From assembly GCA_917880885.1 (NCBI GenBank), contig OU862912.1:52811117-52875116 (forward strand): 64,000 nucleotides of DNA. Reading direction: 5' to 3'. Shown one piece after another: positions 56,791 to 64,000 of the stretch. The DNA comes from Limnephilus marmoratus (taxonomy: Eukaryota > Arthropoda > Insecta > Trichoptera > Limnephilidae). The notes beneath the pieces are model-generated. The model was not told where the DNA came from. It was given only the letters and a program-made list of their open reading frames with translations, and did not search any database. Both the position numbers and the translations under genes were made by a program. Position 1 is the first letter of the stretch, and the number at the start of each line of letters is the position of its first letter.

Positions 56791-57600
56791 TTTTTTTTTT
56801 ATTAATAAATTTTTTGGTACATACATATAAATATTACAAAAAACATTTCTTTTGATAAAAAGTAAAAAAGAAGGAACTATAAAATTAAATGAGTAGCTTG
56901 AAGATAAACAATAATACAGTTAAACAAAGAAAAAAGATATTACAATAGTATACATATATGTATGATATGAAAAAAAAATCGCCAGTTCGTGGGTATACTT
57001 AAGTTTTTTTTAAATGCAGTTATAAGTAAATTACATCATTTTGCTATAATATATTTATAGAACAAATAATTCCGTATTTACAAAACTAAAATTAAGAAAA
57101 AAATATATAAAAAACACAAAAAAGGTTAAATAAAAATAAGGGATTTGTAAAGTTACAACAGGTAGGATGTTATAGCAGGTATGTATTTGTCATTTGTAGT
57201 TATCCAAGTCTTTATTATTTTTTTGTATATGCTGTAAGAGGATATGTTTTTAAATTTAATAGCTATATAGTCTGATACAGTGCATTATAAATTTTTGGTG
57301 CAATGAAAAAAGCATGTCTCTGCGCAAGCCTAGTTTTGCACAGGGGAGCCTCAAATTCATTATTTACTCTACTGCTGGAGCGATTTTCGTTTTTTGTAAA
57401 ATATGCATTTCGTGAAAATATATATTTCAGACATTGCATACAGTAGATTTTTCTTACATCTAAGAGTTCAGCTTCTTGGAATAATTGCAAGGAGGGGTAG
57501 GTAACATATTTATGCAACATTTTTCTAGTGACAATATGGGTATCATTAATACACCACCCATCCAATTATTCCATAAGATATTGATGATTGCACCAATGCA
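56791..57600 (-). pseudogene. CR1/Jockey-type LINE, 3' end with UTR
   Basis: The minus strand encodes LFQEAELLDVRKIYCMQCLK and then KTRLAQRHAFFIAPKIYNAL, followed after the 57263 stop by NISSYSIYKKIIKTWI in another frame. The LDVxKIY...R...+IxAPKIYNxLP arrangement is the C-terminus of CR1/Jockey-type proteins. About 340 bp of UTR lead to an A-run at 56791, the 3' end. 5'-truncated. Confidence 0.7.
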
Positions 57601-57674
57601 TGATATACCAGTTTCATTCTTTAATATCAACTATGATATTTAATCGTTTAAAAATGTAAGTCAAATACCTAAGT

Positions 57675-58115
57675 TATTATAAGTAATAATTATTAGCCTG
57701 AAACACTCATCTACATCGAAAAAAAAATTCTCGAGAAAAGATACATGCCGCCGACGGGACTTGAACCCGCGACCTTCTGATTTCCGGTCAACTGCTCTGT
57801 CCACTGAGCTACGTCGGCTTATCTCCTGCCCACCAAATAATTCAATATATACTAGTATTTCATTCTATAATTAATTAATTAATTACTGCTGATTACATTT
57901 TTCTACCTGCAAACAACCAACTTTATTTTATATGAGGAAGGCATTGTAAGTGCTAAATCTCCCACTAGGTGGCGTCGAGACAAATTATGTCTACAGTTTT
58001 GGTGAAATACTTTAACTCGTCAAATATTAATTATTATTTTTAATTGATAAACTAATGTTTAAGACAATATTTTCATGCATAGCACAAAGGATAACAATTA
58101 TTATATGTAATAATT
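57675..58115 (-). repeat. tRNA-containing repeat family B, copy 4
   Basis: tRNA-like part at 57747-57818 (72 bases), all stems paired except one acceptor mismatch, with the anticodon position reading GGA and C at position 33. The long leader extends to about 58115 and ends with TAATAATTATT words, as in copy 1. Confidence 0.7.
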
Positions 58116-58171
58116 ATTAGCCTGAAATACTCATAATAATTATATTACACAATATTATTTATCAGGTAGAA

Positions 58172-59026
58172 ATGCTTAGGAATTTTTTCCATAGGAAAGC
58201 TAATAGCTCAGAAATGCACAAAATAATTTGCAAGGCAGATATAAACATTACACCTTTAAATTTATATGACGAGAATGCCAACATTCTTATAAATACTAAC
58301 CAGGAATTATTAGATTCCTGGTCAAATAAAATTATTCATGCAAAACACTTCAATTATCTCAACCTAACGTATGTTGACAAACTTTCGTCAAACAAATGGT
58401 TGAGTATTGGAGAGTTGAGCGCAGAAATAGAAGGATTTATGCTTGCCATTCAAGATAGAGTCATTAATACTAAAAATTATAGGAAGCATATAATCAAAGA
58501 TATAAATCAAATTGATGATTTATGTAGAAAATGTTTGGCTTTTCCGGAAACTAAAGAACATATTATATTGGGATGTTCTATATTAGCGCCGTCCGAGTAT
58601 GCATTTAGGCACAATCAGGTTTTAAAAAAAATTCACCAAAGTTTGGTAATTAAACATAACTTAATTGACTGCCGTAATATAGTACCATATTATGAATATG
58701 AACTAAATTCATTTGATAAAACTATTCTAACAGACAGAACAATTAGTCATAATAGACCTGATATAGTTTTACATGTCAAAATTAAAAAAAAAATAACTTA
58801 TATCATTGATGTAGCTATTCCAAATTCCTGTAATATTCAAAAAACTGTTTCTGAAAAAATTAGAAAATATACAGATTTAGGATAATGAGATTAAAACAAT
58901 TTGGCACTCTCAGACTATAAAAATATTGCCATTTGTTATTTCGGCTACTGGCATTGTACCTAGGTCTCTGATTCAAAATTTAAGCATATTAGATTTGTCA
59001 AAGAATTTATACATAAAAATGCAATA
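58172..59026 (+). pseudogene. LINE ORF C-terminus with restriction-like endonuclease
   Basis: The frame is open for 237 codons and continues after a single frameshift at about 58884 for 47 more (NEIKTIWHSQTIKILPFVIS, ending at a TAA). It contains a CCHC knuckle (CRKC...H...C in CRKCLAFPETKEHIILGC), then RHNQVLKKIHQSL. RPDIVL with IIDVAIPN downstream gives the PD...D pattern of the restriction-like endonuclease of R2/R4/Dong-type LINEs. In those elements the endonuclease cuts the target for reverse transcription. The RT domain lies outside what remains. One frameshift in 280 codons means the copy is only slightly decayed. The open frame extends upstream of the first ATG, so the start given is not the natural one. 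Confidence 0.75.
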
Positions 59027-59339
59027 ATCGGTCATTTTAAATACATGTAGGATTACAAAAGATTTTTTAAATATTTGTATTGAGGGATCAGTAGGATTTA
59101 TAGGTTCAATTAGGAATTCCACAGAGCCGAACCCTCTGATATGAAAATATCTGGAGTCGGTGAATTTTTTTCCCATTTGGTCTCTGGTAGGTTGACATGT
59201 TGTTCTTGTATTGTTTTGTATTTATAATACTTATATAGTGCAATTGCATAGCGTGGATTGACTAGATGATCATTTGGGGAAGTGTGTGAAAGGGTTAAGT
59301 TTTTCCTTTGGGGAAAATTTAACCCGGACATTTAAATCT

Positions 59340-59435
59340 GGTGCGTAAATAATTGTTACCTTTTATGCTATGCATAAAAATCTTGTCTTAAACATTAGTT
59401 TATCAATTAAAAATAATAATTAAAAATGTAATTTG
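59340..59435 (+). repeat. inverted partner of the family B end module
   Basis: TTGTTACCTTTTATGCTATG through TTAGTTTATCAATTAAAAAT is the reverse complement of 58035-58110, so the LINE fragment between them is bracketed by an inverted pair. Confidence 0.6.
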
Positions 59436-59904
59436 AATACGTATTGCAATTAAAACGAAGTAGCGAAAGCCTTGGTTAACTCGACCGTTGGCATTGCACT
59501 GGTCTGTAAATTTGTTTGTACGTTCCGTTTCCAGTTTCAAAATCTGCTGTATCTACCTTATTATTCAAGCAAGCCTAAGTTGGCTAAAATTGACTAGGGG
59601 GCTAACATTGACTGAAATATTCAATATTATGGTATTTACCTGTCTGAAGAAAGATTTAAAAAAGAACTGTCATTGTGGTAGTGACATTTTTTCGGACAAA
59701 TTGTGTAATTCCTTATTTGAAATTAAAAAAAAAATGTAACATGATGTATACTGAATTCATTTTTATGTTAAATATTTTTTTCGGTTTCTTTTTTCATGCT
59801 TAGGTATTCGTTTTTATTTTTTATATATGTCTTATTATTTACTTTTTCTTATAATTTATCTTACTTCTTTTATTATTTCGAAACATGGAATATCTAACAA
59901 TAAT

Positions 59905-60012
59905 AATAATAATTATTGGATAATTTGTAGAGCGCCGTTTTTGTGAAAAATCACGTCAAGAGCTCTCAAGGAATGTATTGCCTTGCCCTACCCCTGGAAT
60001 ACATTCTGGAAT
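59905..60012 (-). repeat. dispersed repeat family M
   Basis: An AAT-type simple tail at the left, then GCGCCGTTTTTGTGAAAAAT on the plus strand, the inverse of the copy at 8086. Confidence 0.5.
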
Positions 60013-61019
60013 AAACTATATAACTATAATTATAATTAAGTACACAGGTATTTAAGTACTTACTTATAATTCTTATGATTTTAAAGGAAATTTTGTTGAT
60101 AAATGAAATAATTTAACTTTGTTTCTTTTTTTTTAATTTTGTTGATTTATTAATTTGAAAAAAATTAGAAGTATACATTTTTGGACGCTAAGTATACTGT
60201 TCACAGAACTACTAGTCGAAGAAAATCATTACTTTACTTGCCTTTAACTTGGCTCTCAACAATGATAATTGATTTTGAACAACATATTTTATTCTTTAAG
60301 GCATTAGAATCGGTTCTCGAGTGGTTTTATTAATGAGAGGCAGCGATGTAATTGTAAAATCCTTTAAGAAGTCCTAAGGCTTAAATATTATTATATTCTT
60401 GTTAAGGAGATAGTATATTTATTACAATATCATATTGCGAGGCTTTCGAGAATTCTTGAAAGAAATTGGTAACCAAAAACGAGAAATATTATTCAGCTCT
60501 AAAAGATATCAAACCTTAAAACGCAGAGGCAGCTTAAAATGCGTCATTATTTTTTATTTATTTATTCATCTTTATTAATTACATTACATTGGTGATGTTC
60601 TGTGCCTATCTGACTAGGATTCTCCTCCGGCACTCTACATCGCGAGCTGTAAGAAACTTTCTGGGAGGTAAGAAAAATGATCACATAAACAAATGGAAGC
60701 AGGATAATGGCGTCTCTTGTCCAATTTTCACTTTGCAACGATTAACACAGTTGTAATTTTGAAGTTTTTCACGGTACTCGCAATTCATTAAATAAGTAAA
60801 ATACAGATCATAGAACGACATTTTAACGTATTTCCAGAACACAGTATAATTATATACCAAAAAGAGAGAAAGAGACGGCAACATACCGCGTGCCTGCAGT
60901 CCTGACTGCAGCGTTGCCACCTCAGCGCCTATATTGCTGCAAGCTAGGATCCCACTAGGAGAAACCCGACGTCATCGAGTGCATGGATGAAACTACTTTG
61001 TAGTGATAATAAAAGTTTA
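60013..61019. other. unassigned AT-rich DNA
   Basis: No gene seen. A small CTGCAGTCCTGACTGCAG palindrome lies at 60895-60912. Confidence 0.4.
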
Positions 61020-61039
61020 GTAAGCCTTTAAAAAGCTGG

Positions 61040-61430
61040 TCTGCCAGTGCGTCTTCATCGGTACACGAATGAAAACAACATGACGCAAAACCAGAAGACA
61101 TATCAGATGCAGGAACACGCTTTCTTGTTGCTTTGTACAGGGGTGACATGGATGAGGAAACCTAGGAAGAAGTCCACTACCAACGTTTCGCAAAGTCGAC
61201 AACAAAAAGCAAATTTAATCTCGCCCCTTTGCCACCAACAAATGGCGCTGCACAGTACCATGCATTTAGGACATACCATCAAGTCCAAAAATGGTATGGA
61301 ATCTAAAAACAATCCCGAAAACTGGGGCTGGAAACGTGGCACCAATGGGCTTGTTCTACTAAGAATGATAAAGAGACCGGCACCCGAGACTTTATTGAAA
61401 TTTATTTCTTGCAATTGAATATGAAGAGAT
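61040..61430 (+). pseudogene. second relic of the XPG-like family, C-terminal part
   Basis: The plus strand reads AGTRFLVALYRGDMDEE, EEVHYQRFAKSTTKSK, then LPPTNGAAQYHAFRTYHQVQ and KWYG. After a frameshift it continues NPENWGWKRGTNGL and KRPAPETLLKFISC. The order HQVQ-W, GWK, PAPE-LL, F-C matches the C-terminal part of the gene at 41732-43284 (HQVQQWL, EEWGWK, PPAPEVLL, FCRC). It stops just at the start of the cysteine-rich tail. No inverted arms are visible around it. Confidence 0.7.
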
Positions 61431-61647
61431 TTTGTCAATGGAAGCCCGGAATCTCAAAACTACAGGCCATGAGTTAGATCATAATATCGATGACGAAGAC
61501 TATTAAGATGTCAATATCAACCAACCGGGATCAACAAAAAAATATTATTATGCAATAGCGAATACGTAACATAATTACGAATACTAGTGGAACTCTGTGC
61601 GGCTCGCCACACCATTGCTGGAATATCTGTGGAATAGACCTACTGAC

Positions 61648-62052
61648 CTTAACATTTGGGCCCTAAGAAGGCACCAGGGCATGACAGGCTCAACGGCATG
61701 ATTGCAAAGCAAGTCTGGGTCCACGCCAAGGAGGAGCTCTTCCAGGTGATGGACACGTGCATGAGAAGAGGGGTTTTCCCTTCAGAATGGAAGCGCGGCG
61801 TACTCCGGATTATACCCAAGAGGAACGACAAACCACTTTCGGACATCAAAGCTTACAGACCGATTACATTACTACCTGTGTTAGGGAAAATCCTGGAAAA
61901 GCTCATTAGGGAACGCCTACGTAAAACTCTCTCCCTGGCCAGTGAATTGCAGTTTGGTTTCGTCCCCGGGAAATCCACGGTGCACGCCCTGTCGTATGTG
62001 CTTGACTGGGTGAAGGTTTGTCCCAAGAGGTACGTTGTGGCAATTTTCCTGG
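61648..62052 (+). pseudogene. R1-clade LINE reverse transcriptase fragment
   Basis: The plus frame begins GPKKAPGHDRLNGMIAKQVW and continues with CMRRGVFPSEWKRGVLRIIP, AYRPITLLPVLGKILEKLIR, and LQFGFVPGKSTVHALSYVLD. These are RT motifs 0 to 2a of the R1 clade, which also copies DNA at a nicked target. It is cut off just as the catalytic domain A begins (VVAIFLE), where RTE sequence is joined. The endonuclease, the catalytic YADD box and the C-terminus are missing. Confidence 0.85.
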
Positions 62053-62335
62053 AACCTCAAATGGTTTGAGCACGTAGAGCGAATGAAAGAAGAATATATG
62101 ACGCAAATGTGAACGGAAGAAGAAGTCGGGGACGCCCGAGGAAGACATGGAACGATTAATTGAATCAGATACTTGACTCGGGCCATGTCAAAAGTCAGAA
62201 TAATAGAAAAGATTGTATGAGACGATGTATGAATGTGAGTGAGGTAAAGATTGTGTGCCAAGAAGAGTTGTTTGGTTGTCCGCCCTCTCTGCCTACCCCT
62301 GCGGAGAAACGGCGTAATGATTAGTTAGTTAGTCA
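62053..62335 (+). pseudogene. RTE-type LINE 3' end joined to R1
   Basis: WFEHVERMKEE starts the RTE portion, in frame with the R1 remnant. After frameshifts NGRRSRGRPRKTWND-type and CMRRCMNVSEV-type words appear, then YPCGE and a (TTAG)n tail at about 62320. It is the same RTE family as at 20296-21013 and 55380. Confidence 0.75.
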
Positions 62336-62395
62336 CTATCTCATTATCTCACTGGCTCCAGACGATTGGTAGCAGTTGGGACTTGACTAAATAGA
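62333..62395 (+). repeat. SINE family A, 3' fragment
   Basis: ACTGGCTCCAGACG and GCAGTTGGGACTTG match the 3' end of family A. Confidence 0.5.
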
Positions 62396-62701
62396 GTTTA
62401 TCATAGAACCGTAAAATAATAACTTTCCTTTATAATTTGAAGTCCAGGCAAAAATAACTAATTTTTCATTTTAATGAACAGTGATGTAGGCTTTTGGGCA
62501 AATTACAAAGAGACTGGACATTTATTGTTTTGAAATTACAATTTTTCTGCCAATTTCCCTCCGGCGCGGCTAATCCCTTCGCATTTTAAACGTGTTGAAT
62601 TAAAAACCGTCCAATGGTCCACGTCCAATTATTATTGTTTCCTTGATATCAACAAAGTAAACCCTTTTCACTGCTTTTTAAAATTACTTATTCGTTACAT
62701 A

Positions 62702-62947
62702 CTAGAAGCAGTTTGTTTGCTGTTCCGTTGGTTTTAATTGGATGTTAAGTGTGATGAAAATATTGCCATCTTGATTTAGTATGGTATCTGATTGAATAGT
62801 TTTCGTCACAACCTTCCTGTTGGGAGCTTTTAACTCCCACTTTGAACGGGGGCAACACATACATACGATTAGTAAACTGAAAGCCCAGAATACGATTAGA
62901 GGAAGGCAGAATAGAAAGACGTCATTCCATTTAACTTCAAAACTCAC
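62702..62947 (-). CDS. unassigned minus-strand ORF with membrane segment
   Basis: The minus strand is open over about 80 codons and encodes FLFCLPLIVFWAFSLLIVCM, a clear membrane-spanning stretch. This is followed by a basic, polar tail (CCPRSKWELKAPN) to a stop at 62702. An in-frame stop lies just upstream and CAG precedes it, so it could be a last exon after a splice acceptor. I recognise no family. It could equally be chance. Confidence 0.2.
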   Translation of the reverse strand: MSFEVKWNDVFLFCLPLIVFWAFSLLIVCMCCPRSKWELKAPNRKVVTKTIQSDTILNQDGNIFITLNIQLKPTEQQTNCF

Positions 62948-62954
62948 GCATCTG

Positions 62955-63240
62955 GTACAAGTTCAACAACAAAGTTCAGTAAACAACGAATTAAGTGATG
63001 TAGAAAAAAATAATTTTGGAATCCCACAAGGAACTGTATTGGGCCCAATACTATTTATATTGTATGTAAATGAACTTTTAGAACTTCCTATCATCGGAAA
63101 GATTATATTTTATGCGGATGATACAGTATTAACGATTGAAGAAAACTCTTGGAGAGAGACCGAAATATCAGCAAATAATGCAATAAATATCATTAAACAA
63201 TGGTTTGACGAAAATTTACTCTCTTCAAATGTTGAAAAAA
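62955..63240 (+). pseudogene. CR1/Jockey-type LINE reverse transcriptase core fragment
   Basis: The frame reads KNNFGIPQGTVLGPILFILY and then IIFYADDTVLTIEEN. These are RT domain B (GIPQGTVLGP) and the catalytic YADD box of domain C, followed by WFDENLLSSNVEKTK. It is interrupted at 63240 by the inserted minus-strand family D copy. Both catalytic aspartates of YADD are present, but the rest of the protein is missing. Confidence 0.85.
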
Positions 63241-63588
63241 CGAAAAGGGAAAGAAGGGAGAGGAAGTTCTGTGAATGAAAAGGATATGAAGGGTGGGGTT
63301 GGAATCTGTTAGTCAATTTGTCCAGGAGTGACGGACGTATGTATCATCCCTCCCACTGCGGTGCAAGACGAAGGGTCAAGAGACTCCGGCTGTAAAATTT
63401 AAAAATTCCCTAAACTAGTTTTGCCCGTAACCCGTCACGCAGTAGGCGAGTAAATGTATCTGCCAGCATGTTACCCCAAGAACCCGGGCACCAAACGTAG
63501 CGAACCACTTGGGATGACCTACGGCAGAGTGATAATCATCCGATAAATGATTCCCGTGGTGGCGGTACCCATGCCAGCACTGAAATAT
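63236..63588 (-). repeat. family D copy inserted in a LINE
   Basis: Minus-strand copy with the GGAGAGGAAGTTCTGTGAAT part at the left and TGGCGGTACCCATGCC at the right (the family 5' end). The usual 3' hairpin is missing, so the copy is truncated at its 3' end. Confidence 0.65.
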
Positions 63589-63589
63589 T

Positions 63590-64000
63590 TAAAAATTACT
63601 ATTTTCACTTGACAGTTATACGGCCATTCGAAAGCATTATCACACTGATCATTATCAGAATGACAAAATTGCTTTTCCCATAAAAAATAATAGTTGTTAT
63701 TTTCAAAAATATTAACGTGACATTTCAGGTTTGAAAGATTTAAAATTAGAAATCTCTTTATTAAAATGCTTTTATATCATTAACCTTTTTTATTAAATAT
63801 CGACAAATTTTTATGGCGCAATTTTTGTAAAAAATCCATCCTTGACTTTTGACAAAAACATTTATGACAATTTTTAATTAAAATTGGATTTTTCTTCTTT
63901 ATTGTGTCGGTAGAAAAGTTCATTAGTTTCACAAGTCTTTGATTTGAAGTCGGTAAATAACAATTGAACAGAGGAAAAGCTTTGTATTGCGTTCTTTTCA
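63590..64000. other. unassigned AT-rich DNA
   Basis: Nothing recognised. Confidence 0.4.

Overview
This window looks like repeat-rich, AT-rich intergenic or intronic nuclear DNA from an insect, most likely a lepidopteran (moth or butterfly). The reasons are: Helitrons ending in CTAG before a T, including a type with the phrase TCGTGTCACGGTG near its 5' end that is familiar from lepidopteran genomes; a dispersed repeat starting GTTCACACGCGGTAGAAG that is also familiar there; frequent TAGGTACCTAC words; and RTE, R1, CR1/Jockey-type, hAT and mariner elements of insect type. The order is an inference from memory of these families. I found no intact conserved host gene, no rRNA, no CRISPR and no bacterial-type operon. 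Almost every recognisable coding stretch is transposon-derived and broken.

Layout. 1-10 kb: a tRNA-derived SINE (family A) split by a small hAT element, a decayed unknown gene (5.8-6.8 kb), tRNA-headed repeats, and an RTE LINE split by a 532-bp insertion. 10-21 kb: copies of a roughly 450-bp repeat with a 3' hairpin (family D), a Helitron with a 200-bp purine tract, hairpins, a 387-bp tandem duplication, and a 5'-truncated RTE LINE with a clear target duplication. 21-33 kb: LINE remnants and tRNA-containing repeats (family B). 33-34 kb: a hAT element with perfect 8-bp target duplications whose interior is a 21-bp minisatellite. 35-37 kb: a Helitron inside another repeat, carrying what looks like a complete heat-shock promoter (HSE arrays, TATA box, initiator). 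38-39 kb: a mariner relic split by a fold-back element flanked by a 13-bp direct repeat. 39.9-40.6 kb: a second purine-tract Helitron. 40.8-44.0 kb: a 3.2-kb element with inverted repeats of about 960 bp around a broken gene with FEN/XPG-nuclease-like motifs and a cysteine-rich tail. 44-57 kb: more family copies, a PIF/Harbinger-like MITE and an 80-bp perfect inverted repeat. 57-64 kb: a LINE reading frame with a restriction-like endonuclease, a second relic of the XPG-like family, a joined R1-RTE LINE pair and a CR1/Jockey-type reverse transcriptase fragment.

The elements do not form a pathway. The window is a layered record of insertions: hAT into SINE, Helitron into MITE-like repeat, fold-back into mariner, SINE into MITE-like repeat, RTE into R1. 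The three most interesting structures are the heat-shock-promoter Helitron, the giant-inverted-repeat XPG-like element, and the fold-back element.
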